64,000 nt of DNA from Bacteroidales bacterium UBA1189 (GCA_002309805.1 DBYJ01000045.1:352-64351); one strand, 5' to 3'. Positions 51,838 through 60,382 are shown, counted from the stretch's first letter. Numbers and translations: made by a program. Notes: generated by a model from the sequence alone, not told the origin.

Positions 51838-51921
51838 ATTCGCCTACTCTGTGAATTTATTCGCCTGCTCTGCGGATTTATTCGCCTGCGTTGCGAAATT
51901 ATTTGCCTGCGCTAAGGAATG
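51838..51921 (+). repeat. 21-bp tandem array, locus E (4 units)
   Basis: Units at 51838-51858, 51859-51879, 51880-51900 and 51901-51921 are each exactly 21 bp and fill 84 bp without gaps. Their cores are GCCTACTCTG, GCCTGCTCTG, GCCTGCGTTG and GCCTGCGCTA; the first three open with ATTCG. The array starts 15 bp after the pntB stop and ends about 90 bp before the mce promoter. Confidence 0.9.
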
Positions 51922-52011
51922 AACGCTTTTTCCTGTCGTTTGTTTGGGAGAAGCTGAGGCTTGGAAATGAAAATAAATACAAAATTATTTTGTATTTCCC
52001 TCGTCTTGCAC

Positions 52012-52019
52012 TATCTTTG
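52012..52019 (+). promoter_or_regulatory. Promoter -7 element for the mce-mmd cluster
   Basis: TATCTTTG matches TAnnTTTG, with TTTTG about 23 bp upstream as a -33 element. It lies 45 bp before the mce ATG. Confidence 0.8.
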
Positions 52020-52063
52020 TCGAACTTTTCAAAAACCATTGTTTTAACTTAATAAATTGCATC

Positions 52064-52480
52064 ATGAAAATTTCTCACATTGAACATCTGGGAATTGCTG
52101 TGAAGAGCATCGAAGAGGCTCTTCCGTACTACGAGAACGTGCTGGGCCTGAAGTGCTACAAGACTGAGGTTGTGGAAGATCAGAAGGTGAAGACGGCCTT
52201 CTTGATGGTAGGTCAGACGAAGCTGGAGCTTCTTGAGCCGACAAGTGAAGAGAGCACCATCGCCAAGTTCATGGCTGATCGCGGCGGTAAGGGCGGCTTG
52301 CACCACATGGCGTTTGCCATCGAGGATGGTGTGGCTAATGCGCTGGCTGAATGCACCGAGAAGGAAGTTCGCGTTATCGACAAGGCTCCCCGTCCAGGTG
52401 CTGACGGCATGCAGATTGCCTTCCTCCACCCGAAATCCACTCAGGGTGTGCTGACGGAATTGTGCGAAAAAGCTCAGTAA
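52064..52480 (+). CDS. mce: Methylmalonyl-CoA epimerase
   Basis: The 138-residue enzyme interconverts the R and S forms of methylmalonyl-CoA, the step between methylmalonyl-CoA mutase and the decarboxylase. It has the vicinal-oxygen-chelate fold with the metal ligands expected at H8 in ISHIEHLGIAV, near HHMAFAI and E-containing late segments. It starts the Mmd cluster with a 45-bp gap before mmdA, so epimerase and decarboxylase are made together. Length matches the family. Confidence 0.95.
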   Translation: MKISHIEHLGIAVKSIEEALPYYENVLGLKCYKTEVVEDQKVKTAFLMVGQTKLELLEPTSEESTIAKFMADRGGKGGLHHMAFAIEDGVANALAECTEKEVRVIDKAPRPGADGMQIAFLHPKSTQGVLTELCEKAQ

Positions 52481-52525
52481 GCGCTTCTCAAAATCGTAAA
52501 TCGAAAAAAATAGTAAATCTACAAG

Positions 52526-54097
52526 ATGAGCAATCAATTAGACAAAATCAGACAGCTGGTCGAGAAACGCGAGAAAGCTCGCCTCGGCGGTGGCGAGAAG
52601 GCCATCGAGAAACAGCACGAGAGAGGTAAGTACACGGCCCGCGAGCGCATTGCCATGCTGCTCGACGAGGGTTCGTTCGAGGAGTTCGACATGTTCATGC
52701 GCCATCGCTGCCACAACTTCGGCATGGAAAAGAAGCAGTACGACGGCGACGGCGTGGTGACAGGTTACGGTACCATTGACGGACGACTTGTCTATGTCTT
52801 CGCACAGGACTTCACGGTGAATGCTGGCTCGCTCTCCGAGACTCTGGCACAGAAGATCTGCAAGGTGATGGACTTGGCTATGAAGATGGGAGCTCCTGTC
52901 ATCGGCATCAACGACTCGGGCGGCGCACGTATTCAGGAGGGCGTCAACGCCCTTGCTGGCTATGCCGAGATTTTCGAGCGCAACATCCTCGCCAGCGGTG
53001 TAATCCCGCAGATTAGCGGCATCTTCGGCCCTTGTGCTGGCGGTGCTGTCTATAGTCCTGCGCTGACGGACTTCACGCTGATGATGGAGAACACGTCCTA
53101 TATGTTCCTTACCGGCCCTGCTGTTGTGAAGACGGTGCTGGGCGAAGTGGTTACTCAGGAGCAGTTGGGCGGCGCCAGCGTACATAGCACTAAGAGTGGT
53201 GTCACCCACTTTACTGCGAGCACTGAGGAGGAGGCCCTCGCGATGATTCGCAAACTGCTCTCTTACATCCCGCAGAACTACAAGGAGAAGACTCCCATCA
53301 TCCCCTGCGACGACCCCATCGATCGTTGCGACGACTACCTCAATGAGATTATTCCCGACAATCCCAATGCCCCCTACGATATGTACGAGGTCATCAGCGC
53401 CATTGTCGATAACGGCGAATTCTTCGAGGTGCAGCCCAACTATGCCAAGAACATTATTGTCGGTTTCGCCCGCTTCAATGGCGAGAGCGTAGGCGTTGTT
53501 GCCAACCAGCCGAAGCAGCTTGCTGGTGTGCTCGACTGCAACGCCAGCCGCAAGGGCGCCCGCTTCGTCCGCTTCTGCGATGCCTTCAATATCCCCATCG
53601 TTACGCTGGTTGACGTCCCCGGCTTCCTCCCTGGTACGGGTCAGGAGTACAATGCCGTCATCCTTCACGGTGCCAAGCTGCTCTACGCCTTCGGCGAGTG
53701 CACGGTGCCCAAGGTGACGGTCACCCTGCGCAAGTCGTACGGCGGTAGTCACATCGTGATGAGCTGCAAGCAGCTGCGTGGCGACATGAACTACGCTTGG
53801 CCGTCAGCTGAGATTGCCGTCATGGGTGCCAGCGGTGCCGCAAGCGTCCTCTACGCTAAGGAGGCCAAGGCCCTCAAGGACGAAGGTAAAGTTGATGAGG
53901 CAAAGGCATTCATCGCTGAGAAGGAGAAGGAATATACCGATCTCTTTGCCAATCCTTACAACGCTGCCCAGTATGGCTATATCGATGATGTCATCGAGCC
54001 GCGCAACACGCGCTTCCGCATCATCCGCGCCCTCGATCAGCTGCGTGACAAGAGGCTTTCATTGCCCGACAAGAAGCATGGCAACATTCCTTTGTAA
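52526..54097 (+). CDS. mmdA: Methylmalonyl-CoA decarboxylase alpha subunit (carboxyltransferase)
   Basis: This 523-residue subunit moves the carboxyl group from methylmalonyl-CoA to biotin on the carrier protein, forming propionyl-CoA. It has the two crotonase-like halves of the carboxyltransferase family, with markers such as [40 protein letters not shown] and [33 protein letters not shown]. The same fold occurs in propionyl-CoA carboxylase beta; the neighbours (a membrane beta subunit and an OadG-like subunit) show that here it is a Na+-pumping decarboxylase. The complex runs the last step of propionate formation. Confidence 0.94.
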   Translation: MSNQLDKIRQLVEKREKARLGGGEKAIEKQHERGKYTARERIAMLLDEGSFEEFDMFMRHRCHNFGMEKKQYDGDGVVTGYGTIDGRLVYVFAQDFTVNAGSLSETLAQKICKVMDLAMKMGAPVIGINDSGGARIQEGVNALAGYAEIFERNILASGVIPQISGIFGPCAGGAVYSPALTDFTLMMENTSYMFLTGPAVVKTVLGEVVTQEQLGGASVHSTKSGVTHFTASTEEEALAMIRKLLSYIPQNYKEKTPIIPCDDPIDRCDDYLNEIIPDNPNAPYDMYEVISAIVDNGEFFEVQPNYAKNIIVGFARFNGESVGVVANQPKQLAGVLDCNASRKGARFVRFCDAFNIPIVTLVDVPGFLPGTGQEYNAVILHGAKLLYAFGECTVPKVTVTLRKSYGGSHIVMSCKQLRGDMNYAWPSAEIAVMGASGAASVLYAKEAKALKDEGKVDEAKAFIAEKEKEYTDLFANPYNAAQYGYIDDVIEPRNTRFRIIRALDQLRDKRLSLPDKKHGNIPL

Positions 54098-54121
54098 CAC
54101 CCGCAAACAGAGAAACGCACT

Positions 54122-54454
54122 ATGGTTTTAGCAACAAATTGGTCCGACATGTGGGCCATGACGGGAATCGGTTTTGGTACCGTCTTCGTTATCCTGCTAT
54201 TGCTGGTGCTGATTCTGGGCATCTTCAATGTGGTTGCAAAGAAGAAGTCCCCAGCACCTGCGGCCTCTGTAAAGCCAGCCCTTGAGGGAAAGAAGACTCC
54301 TCTTCTTCCTGAAGGAACGACTGAGGCTGATGACGACCTTGCCGCCGTGGCTACGGCGCTCTGTCTGTACTTTCAGGAGGTGCATGACGAGGAGGCTTAC
54401 GTCCTCACCATCCATCACCACGAGCATACGGCCTGGCATCCTGAAGGCTATTAA
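54122..54454 (+). CDS. OadG-like membrane subunit of the decarboxylase
   Basis: The 110-residue protein has one N-terminal transmembrane helix (about 14-38) and an Ala/Pro/Lys-rich linker. A C-terminal part follows (AAVATALCLYFQEVHDEEAY, then a His-rich HHHEHTAWHPEG). Small OadG/MmdD-like subunits hold such complexes together and their C-termini can bind zinc. It lies between mmdA (24 bp) and mmdC (39 bp). The call is based mainly on shape and position; sequence similarity in this family is low. Confidence 0.8.
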   Translation: MVLATNWSDMWAMTGIGFGTVFVILLLLVLILGIFNVVAKKKSPAPAASVKPALEGKKTPLLPEGTTEADDDLAAVATALCLYFQEVHDEEAYVLTIHHHEHTAWHPEGY

Positions 54455-54493
54455 TTCTCCGAACATTATTCACCGTTATTAGCAAAAAGAACA

Positions 54494-54931
54494 ATGAAAG
54501 ATATCAAATTCAAGATTGGCGATAAGAAGTACGAAGCCAGCGTCGTGGAAAAAGAGGATGGCAAAGTGGAAGTAACCGTCAACGGAAAGGCTTATACTGT
54601 AGAAGTGGAGCGTGAAGCTCCGAAGGCAAAGCCCGTCAAGGTGCAGGCTCCCGCCGCTCCGAAGGCTGCTGCTGCTCCTGCCGCAGCACCCGCTGCTCCG
54701 CAGGCTCCTACCGCAGGTGCCAAGACCGTCAACGCCCCGCTGCCTGGCAATATCGTGAAGGTGACGGCAACTGTCGGACAGGCTGTCAAGCCCGGCGACG
54801 TCCTCGTCGTCATGGAAGCCATGAAGATGGAGAACAACATCGTGGCAGAATCCGAAGGTTCCGTCAGCCGCATCCTCGTACAGGTCGGACAAACTGTACA
54901 GAGCGGCGATGCCCTCGTTGAAATCGCATAA
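54494..54931 (+). CDS. mmdC: Biotin carboxyl carrier protein of methylmalonyl-CoA decarboxylase
   Basis: The 145-residue protein carries biotin between the carboxyltransferase and the membrane decarboxylase. It has an N-terminal beta domain (1-40), a flexible Ala/Pro linker (about 50-75), and the biotinyl domain with the motif VMEAMKMEN, where K111 is the biotinylated lysine. A biotin ligase is needed and is not in this window. It lies 30 bp before mmdB. Confidence 0.95.
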   Translation: MKDIKFKIGDKKYEASVVEKEDGKVEVTVNGKAYTVEVEREAPKAKPVKVQAPAAPKAAAAPAAAPAAPQAPTAGAKTVNAPLPGNIVKVTATVGQAVKPGDVLVVMEAMKMENNIVAESEGSVSRILVQVGQTVQSGDALVEIA

Positions 54932-54961
54932 CCCATTCCGATAGAAAGACATTACAGAAAC

Positions 54962-56239
54962 ATGAAACGTGCAATTAAACTACTGACGTCATTCGTTCTG
55001 ATGATGCTTGTCGCTGTGCCGACCTTTGCCCAGGACTTCAATGCTGGAGAGACGCTGGGCAAGTTCGTCCGCGAAATGGGTTTCCTGCAGTTCTTCAGCG
55101 GTATGGGTTGGGGAAATGCCGTGATGATTGTCATCGCCTGCTTTTTCCTCTATCTTGCCATCGTAAAGAAGTACGAACCTCTGCTCCTGTTGCCCATTGC
55201 CTTCGGTATGCTGCTCAGCAATATCCCTGGCGCAGGCATGTTCCACACCTCCATGTGGAACGATGAGTTCCTGAATCCCGACAGCCCCTTCTTCCATAGC
55301 TACCGCCATGTGGTGGCTGAGGGAGGTTTGCTCGATGTACTCTACATCGGTGTTAAGCTCGGCGTCTATCCCTGCCTTATCTTTATCGGCGTGGGTGCTA
55401 TGACCGACTTCGGTCCCCTCATTGCCAACCCGAAGAGCCTGCTGCTTGGTGCTGCTGCCCAGCTGGGTATTTTCATCGCTTTCCTTGGTGCTTATGGCCT
55501 CGGTTTCACTCCTGCTGAAGCTGGCTCCATCGGTATCATTGGTGGTGCCGATGGTCCTACGTCCATCTTCCTCACCTCGAAGTTGGCTCCGCATCTCCTC
55601 GGCCCTATTGCCTTGGCTGCCTACAGCTACATGGCTCTTGTGCCGGTTATCCAGCCGCCCATCATGAAGCTGCTTACCACAAAGGAGGAACGCAAGATTA
55701 AGATGAAACAGCTTCGTCCTGTCAGCAAGACCGAGAAGATTATCTTCCCCATTGTTGTTGCTGTCGTCGTCAGCCTTATTCTGCCTTCCGCTTCAACGCT
55801 TATCGGCTGCCTTATGCTGGGCAACTTGATGAAGGAATGCGGTGTGGTAGAGCGTCTGAGCAAGGCTGCACAGAACGAACTGAACAACATCGTAGTTATC
55901 TTCCTTGGCCTTTCCGTTGGTGCTACGGCTACCGCAGAAACGTTTATCTCGTTGAAGACCCTCGGCATCATTGTCATGGGTGTCACAGCCTTTGCTGTGG
56001 GCACCGCTGGTGGTGTGCTGCTTGCTAAGTTGATGAACGTGTTCTCGAAAGAGAAGGTTAACCCGCTTATCGGCTCCGCAGGTGTGAGCGCCGTGCCTAT
56101 GGCTGCTCGTGTCAGCCAGTCGGAAGGCCAGAAGGCCGACCCCACCAACTTCCTGCTCATGCACGCCATGGGCCCGAATGTGGCGGGTGTCATTGGTTCA
56201 GCTGTTGCCGCAGGCATTCTGCTGAATATGCTGGGATAA
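54962..56239 (+). CDS. mmdB: Na+-translocating decarboxylase beta subunit (MmdB/OadB)
   Basis: This 425-residue membrane subunit decarboxylates carboxybiotin and exports Na+. An N-terminal signal-like helix precedes about nine membrane segments. The conserved ion-pathway motifs [16 protein letters not shown] and [16 protein letters not shown] are present, and [26 protein letters not shown] fits the second half. It ends the cluster and is followed by a terminator. Together with NQR it would give the cell two independent Na+ pumps. Confidence 0.95.
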   Translation: MKRAIKLLTSFVLMMLVAVPTFAQDFNAGETLGKFVREMGFLQFFSGMGWGNAVMIVIACFFLYLAIVKKYEPLLLLPIAFGMLLSNIPGAGMFHTSMWNDEFLNPDSPFFHSYRHVVAEGGLLDVLYIGVKLGVYPCLIFIGVGAMTDFGPLIANPKSLLLGAAAQLGIFIAFLGAYGLGFTPAEAGSIGIIGGADGPTSIFLTSKLAPHLLGPIALAAYSYMALVPVIQPPIMKLLTTKEERKIKMKQLRPVSKTEKIIFPIVVAVVVSLILPSASTLIGCLMLGNLMKECGVVERLSKAAQNELNNIVVIFLGLSVGATATAETFISLKTLGIIVMGVTAFAVGTAGGVLLAKLMNVFSKEKVNPLIGSAGVSAVPMAARVSQSEGQKADPTNFLLMHAMGPNVAGVIGSAVAAGILLNMLG

Positions 56240-56261
56240 TCCTCTTGATCCTGAATAAACG

Positions 56262-56294
56262 GCGGGCGCTCCTTTGGAAGCGCCCGCTGATTTT
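56262..56294. terminator. Bidirectional terminator between mmdB and the lipid kinase gene
   Basis: GCGGGCGCT (56262-56270) pairs exactly with AGCGCCCGC (56279-56287) around an 8-nt loop, followed by TTTTTT on the plus strand. It lies between converging genes. Confidence 0.88.
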
Positions 56295-57233
56295 TTATGG
56301 CACGATGAAGTTCAGGAACTCTGGCATGAGCGTTATTTCCAGCGGACAGCTATAATTTAGTTTCTTGCCATCGACGCAGATGCTGGCGTTCTGAGCATCG
56401 AAGATAACCACCTTCTTCGTGCGGAACGGACGCACCTGCTGGTGGTTGAGCAGACGCCCCTTGAGCAGCATACGCAATCCCTGTACCATCTGCCAGAACT
56501 TTGGGCGGTAAATGACGGAGACGTCCAGCCAGCCGTTGTAGGGTACGGCGCTGGGCGTCATGCCGTAGCCGCGTGAGTTGCCCACGCAAAGGGTCATGAT
56601 GGTTTCGTTCACGACTTCCTCGTTTACCTTGAAGTGCATCTTGTAGAGCTTTCGTTCAACGAAAAGCCGAATCATGCTGATGATATAGGTGGGGTTGCTC
56701 TTCCCCCAGAACTCCTTGCAGAAATCGCTGATTTCGATGGCACGCGCTCCAAGACCAATGTTGACGGCCATCAGGAAGTAGCGCTTCACCAGTTCCTCAC
56801 CATTCATGAACGAGCAGTAGCCAATGTCGATGCGGCGTCGGTTACCCTTGATGATGCAGTCGATGGCCTTCTTGTATTCATCGACGCCCAGTCCCCAAAA
56901 GCTGGCAAAGTCGTTGCCCACACCGTTGGCAATAATGGCGAGGGAGATGTCGTCGAGATTCTCAACAGACGATGTCATGATGCCGTTGAGCGCCTCGTTG
57001 ACAGCACGGTCGCCACCCACGATGACGATGATCTTATAGCCGTTGTCAACGAGCATCCGCGCCAGCCGTTCCACCGAGCCGTAGTCCTCCGACTGCACGT
57101 AGTCGTATTGCACCCCGCGCTGGTCGAGCACGTTCTTTATCTGATACCATCGTCGGGATTGCTTCTTCACCCCGGCCATAGGCACATAGATGATGCCCCA
57201 GCGTTCTGTCATTCCATTCGTATTATCGTCCAT
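56295..57233 (-). CDS. Diacylglycerol/sphingosine kinase-like lipid kinase
   Basis: The 312-residue protein has the fold of the DAGK/YegS lipid kinases, which phosphorylate lipids such as diacylglycerol or sphingoid bases. The nucleotide loop normally reads GGDGTxNE; here it reads VGGDRAVNEALNG near residue 78, with Arg and Ala where Gly and Thr are usual. Other expected segments are present (IIANGVGNDFASFWGLG near 110 and GNSRGYGMTPSAVPYNGWLDVSVI near 218). It is co-directional with miaA upstream (10-bp gap). The changed loop may lower or alter activity; Bacteroidetes make sphingolipids, so a sphingoid substrate is plausible but unproven. Confidence 0.85.
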   Translation of the reverse strand: MDDNTNGMTERWGIIYVPMAGVKKQSRRWYQIKNVLDQRGVQYDYVQSEDYGSVERLARMLVDNGYKIIVIVGGDRAVNEALNGIMTSSVENLDDISLAIIANGVGNDFASFWGLGVDEYKKAIDCIIKGNRRRIDIGYCSFMNGEELVKRYFLMAVNIGLGARAIEISDFCKEFWGKSNPTYIISMIRLFVERKLYKMHFKVNEEVVNETIMTLCVGNSRGYGMTPSAVPYNGWLDVSVIYRPKFWQMVQGLRMLLKGRLLNHQQVRPFRTKKVVIFDAQNASICVDGKKLNYSCPLEITLMPEFLNFIVP

Positions 57234-57243
57234 ATCGTCTTTC

Positions 57244-58167
57244 TTAATTCCTGATTCCTAATTCCATTATTCTCTCAACCTTTTCTTCCGTGGGGAGGGC
57301 ATAGTCAATCCACGTAATGGAGATGCCGCGGCGCTCCATACCCCGGAACCACGTCATCTGGCGTTTGGCAAACTGGTGGATGGCTGTTTCCAATTGAGAA
57401 ACCATCTCGTCATACGTCAGTTGTCCCAGGATGTACTGCGTCAGATACTTGTATTCCAATCCGTAGTAGATAAGGTCTTCAGGGCTGATGCCTTCATTTA
57501 ATAACCGTTGAACCTCGTCCACCATACCCTCGTCCAATCTTTGGCGTAGTCGTTGCGAGATGCGTTCGCGTCGCACCTCGCGGGGAATGTCAATACCCAC
57601 GACAAGGCTGCGAATCTGAGGGAACTCGTCATCCTCGGCAGGGTGGGAGGCGTAGTATGCTTCAATCTCTATCCCGCGAATGGCACGCTTTACGGTATCG
57701 ACGTCTGAAGTGTTGTGGAGTTTCTTATACCTTTTTAAAATAGCCGTCAGCTCATCCAGCGACTTTCCTTCCAGCTCGCGGCGCAGCGGCTCGTTCACGG
57801 GTACTTTCACCAGCCGGAATCCCCTCAGCACAGCTTCCACATACATTCCGGTACCGCCGCAGAGCACAGGTGTTTGCCCTTTAGCCCGTAGCTGTTCATA
57901 GACAGCAAGGAAGTCGCGCTGAAACTCATAGACGTTGTACTTATATCCTGGTTCGCAGATGTCAATCAGGTACGATGGCACCTCACGTCCGTCTGCCAGC
58001 ACATAGTCCGCCTTGTCCTTTCCCGTGCCCAAGTCCATACGGCGATAAACCTGTCGGCTGTCGGCGCTGATGACGCCTGTGCCCAGCTTGTCTGCCAGAC
58101 GGACAGCCAAAGCAGTCTTGCCGCAGGCAGTAGGCCCAACGATGGTGATAAGGTCGAATGCTGACAT
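57244..58167 (-). CDS. miaA: tRNA dimethylallyltransferase MiaA
   Basis: MiaA adds the isopentenyl group to A37 of tRNAs that read codons beginning with U. I choose the start at 58167 (MSAFDLITIVGPTACGKTALA) because the promoter at 58194 would leave no room for the 20 extra residues of the longer frame. The 307-residue protein has the P-loop GPTACGKT, the DSRQVYRRMDLGTGK tRNA-binding region, LCGGTGMYVEAVLRG and the C-terminal RQMTWFRG motif. The last residues (LGIRN) are encoded by the same 7-bp repeat seen at 19651. It is followed by the lipid kinase gene after 10 bp. Confidence 0.95.
   Translation of the reverse strand: MSAFDLITIVGPTACGKTALAVRLADKLGTGVISADSRQVYRRMDLGTGKDKADYVLADGREVPSYLIDICEPGYKYNVYEFQRDFLAVYEQLRAKGQTPVLCGGTGMYVEAVLRGFRLVKVPVNEPLRRELEGKSLDELTAILKRYKKLHNTSDVDTVKRAIRGIEIEAYYASHPAEDDEFPQIRSLVVGIDIPREVRRERISQRLRQRLDEGMVDEVQRLLNEGISPEDLIYYGLEYKYLTQYILGQLTYDEMVSQLETAIHQFAKRQMTWFRGMERRGISITWIDYALPTEEKVERIMELGIRN
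57245..57272. repeat. Heptamer tandem repeat overlapping the 3' end of miaA
   Basis: Units TAATTCC, TGATTCC, TAATTCC and ATTATTC have a 7-bp period. The array begins in the last six or so codons of miaA (minus strand) and supplies its stop codon, so repeat DNA now forms the end of the protein. Confidence 0.8.
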
Positions 58168-58193
58168 TTTGCTTTTTTTCGGGATTCCGATTG

Positions 58194-58201
58194 CAAATAT
58201 A
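58194..58201 (-). promoter_or_regulatory. Promoter -7 element for miaA
   Basis: The minus strand reads TATATTTG, a match to TAnnTTTG, 27 bp before the miaA start at 58167. Confidence 0.75.
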
Positions 58202-58235
58202 CGTGATTTTTCTTTCACTTTACACATGGAATGCT

Positions 58236-58243
58236 TATTTTTG
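58236..58243 (+). promoter_or_regulatory. Promoter -7 element for ftsE
   Basis: TATTTTTG matches TAnnTTTG, 20 bp before the ftsE start at 58263; it is divergent from the miaA promoter. Confidence 0.7.
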
Positions 58244-58262
58244 CAGAAAATTATAAAATTAC

Positions 58263-58925
58263 ATGTCCCTTATCAACTATCATTCCGTCGATATCCATCA
58301 ACAGGAAGCGATTGTACTTGAGGATGTCAACCTCGAAATCGGGAGCGGCGAGTTCGTCTACCTCATTGGTCCGGTAGGCTCGGGCAAATCCAGCCTGTTG
58401 AAAACCATGTATGCCGAGCTCGACATCCACAGCGGTCAGGCCGAGGTGCTGGGTTACGACATGCTCCATATCCGCCGCAGTCAGATTCCTGCTCTCCGCA
58501 AGCGTATCGGCATTGTATTTCAGGACTTCCAGTTGCTTATTGACCGTAACGTACACGATAACCTCGACTTTGTGCTCCGCGCTACAGGGTGGCGTGAACG
58601 TGCTGCCCGCGAGCAGCGCATCGGCGAGGTGCTCCTCCAAGTGGGCATGGACACCAAGGGCTACAAGATGCCCCACGAACTCTCTGGCGGCGAGCAGCAG
58701 CGCATCGTCATCGCTCGCTCCATCCTTAACACCCCCGACATTATTCTTGCCGATGAACCCACGGGTAACCTCGATACAGAGACGGCAGCCAACATCGTGG
58801 AGTTGCTCCGTAGCATCCGCGACATGGGCAGTACTGTCGTCATGACTACACACAACCTTGCCCTGCTTGATGCCTATCCCGCTCGCGCCTGCCGTTGCGA
58901 AAACCATCGTTTCTCTGAGTTATGA
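58263..58925 (+). CDS. ftsE: Cell division ATP-binding protein FtsE
   Basis: The 220-residue ABC ATPase matches FtsE, which with FtsX regulates peptidoglycan hydrolases at the septum. Walker A is GPVGSGKSS near 39-47, the signature is [15 protein letters not shown] near 138, and Walker B is [12 protein letters not shown]. No ftsX gene is next to it; the downstream gene is a glycosyltransferase that overlaps the stop by 4 bp (ATGA). FtsE is the best call; a related ABC ATPase such as LolD is less likely given length and opening. Confidence 0.88.
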   Translation: MSLINYHSVDIHQQEAIVLEDVNLEIGSGEFVYLIGPVGSGKSSLLKTMYAELDIHSGQAEVLGYDMLHIRRSQIPALRKRIGIVFQDFQLLIDRNVHDNLDFVLRATGWRERAAREQRIGEVLLQVGMDTKGYKMPHELSGGEQQRIVIARSILNTPDIILADEPTGNLDTETAANIVELLRSIRDMGSTVVMTTHNLALLDAYPARACRCENHRFSEL

Positions 58926-60145
58926 TGTTGTACTATCTCCTTGCCGCTGTCGGCTTGCTGTTTGTCATTCAGCTTCTCTATTTGTTCCTGCTCTACAATG
59001 TAGCCTTATCCCGGCCCTCCCATAGAGAGAAGGGAGACGAATCACCCCTCCTTCAGGAGGCTGAGGGGCTTCCCCGTCTATCCGTCATCATCACTACTTC
59101 CAATCAGGATTACCTGTTGCAGAAGAACCTTCCTGCTGTGTTGGAGCAAGACTATCCCGACTTCGAGGTTGTGGTGGTTGATGACAATTCCACGGATGAG
59201 ACAGCCGACATCCTCCAGCAGTTGCAGAACCGCTATCCCCATCTGCGCACTACCTTCGTGCCACCTACCTCGCGGCGTATCAGCCATCGAAAGCTTGCTC
59301 TCACGTTGGGCATCAAGGCTGCTACGGGCGACTGGCTTGCCTTTACCGATGCCGACTGCCATCCTGCCACCAACCAATGGTTGCGCAGCTTGACAGCAGA
59401 AATCGTCAATCCTTCATCATCAACGAATAAAAACGCTGCTGAAGCCGTCATCGGCTATACCGGCTATGAGCATAGTCGTGGTCTTGCTGCCCTGCTGCGC
59501 CGTTTCGATACCCAATTTCGTGGCCTTCGTCTCCTTGGCCTCGCTGCTCACGGCAAGGCTCACATGGCCTATGGTACCAACCTGCTTTATCGGCGTAGCA
59601 TCTTCTTCGATGCCAAGGGCTACTCCTCCCATTTGAATCTCGAGCGGGGCGACGACGATATCTTTGTGAACGAAAACATTCCGTCCCGCAGCATTCGTGC
59701 TGCCATTAGCCCCGATGCTGCTGTTTTCTGTACCGACACCACCCGTCGCCATTGGCGCTTGGAGCGCATGGGCCGTATAGCCACCCGCCGTCACTTGCAT
59801 GGCATCCAGCGGTTTGTGCTTGGCTTCGATACCCTCTCGCGCATCTTCTATATTGTCTTGACTTTCTTCATCATCTTCCTTATTATTTATGGTTTGAATT
59901 CCCCTACTTGGAGGGCGAGGATTCCCAATCCCAAATGGCTTATTCCCGTCGGCACCTTCGCACTATGGGCCATTCGCTACGCCCTCAGCTGGATTGTCTG
60001 GAACCGCTCCGCTCGCGCTATTGGCGACACCCCCTACGGCCCTGCTATCCCCTTGCTTGAATTCCTCCATCCCTTCTGGGAGTTCGGCCTTCGCCTCCGC
60101 TATCTCTTCACCTCCAAACAGCGCTACCGCCGCAAACAAATCTGA
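58922..60145 (+). CDS. Membrane glycosyltransferase family 2
   Basis: This 407-residue protein starts with a membrane helix (about 2-28), followed by a GT2 catalytic domain with LSVIITTSNQDYLLQKNLPAVL, EVVVVDDNSTDETADIL and the DxD-like FTDADCH. Near the C-terminus are two or three hydrophobic helices (about 300-365). GT2 enzymes build cell-wall or surface sugars. Residues 31-52 of the linker are coded by a GC-rich palindromic repeat (59012-59075), so part of the membrane-to-domain linker comes from repeat DNA. It is translationally coupled to ftsE. The sugar donor and acceptor are unknown. Confidence 0.86.
   Translation: MMLYYLLAAVGLLFVIQLLYLFLLYNVALSRPSHREKGDESPLLQEAEGLPRLSVIITTSNQDYLLQKNLPAVLEQDYPDFEVVVVDDNSTDETADILQQLQNRYPHLRTTFVPPTSRRISHRKLALTLGIKAATGDWLAFTDADCHPATNQWLRSLTAEIVNPSSSTNKNAAEAVIGYTGYEHSRGLAALLRRFDTQFRGLRLLGLAAHGKAHMAYGTNLLYRRSIFFDAKGYSSHLNLERGDDDIFVNENIPSRSIRAAISPDAAVFCTDTTRRHWRLERMGRIATRRHLHGIQRFVLGFDTLSRIFYIVLTFFIIFLIIYGLNSPTWRARIPNPKWLIPVGTFALWAIRYALSWIVWNRSARAIGDTPYGPAIPLLEFLHPFWEFGLRLRYLFTSKQRYRRKQI
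59012..59075. repeat. GC-rich palindromic repeat within the glycosyltransferase gene
   Basis: The block contains CCCTCCCATAG with GGGAG, then CCCCTC/GAGGGG enclosing CCTCC/GGAGG. It shares CCCTCCCATAG with the intergenic palindrome at 283-303. It is in frame and codes for residues 31-52. Confidence 0.65.
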
Positions 60146-60191
60146 ACAGTCTATATTAATAATACGATAGACTAAACAAGGATAAAATGAG

Positions 60192-60236
60192 AGCGGGACG
60201 TTCGGTTGGAGGACGTCCCGCTGCGTTTGAGGTTTT
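60192..60236 (+). terminator. Intrinsic terminator after the glycosyltransferase
   Basis: AGCGGGACG (60192-60200) and CGTCCCGCT (60214-60222) form a 9-bp stem. A TTTTTT run begins 9 bp later, slightly farther than usual. Confidence 0.75.
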
Positions 60237-60314
60237 TTCCATTTCATTCCAAAAGATAAAGTTTGTCAAGTGCAGTTTTTTTGCTTTTCCCTTGTAGTTT
60301 TTATAGGAAAGATG

Positions 60315-60322
60315 TATCTTTG
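60315..60322 (+). promoter_or_regulatory. Promoter -7 element for the HU-like gene
   Basis: TATCTTTG matches TAnnTTTG, with TTG about 21 bp upstream. The predicted leader of roughly 85 nt contains the inverted 11-mer block at 60350. Confidence 0.8.
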
Positions 60323-60349
60323 CAAAGTCAGTTGTATGTTAGGAAAACA

Positions 60350-60382
60350 CGTTGATACACGTGTACCAACGCGTTGGTACAC
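60350..60382. promoter_or_regulatory. Alternating inverted 11-mers in the leader of the HU-like gene
   Basis: Three 11-bp blocks read CGTTGATACAC, GTGTACCAACG and CGTTGGTACAC. The second and third form a perfect 22-bp palindrome (60361-60382); the first and second form one with a single mismatch. Direct copies therefore recur every 22 bp. Sitting between promoter and start codon, it could be an operator or a foldable RNA leader. Confidence 0.75.
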
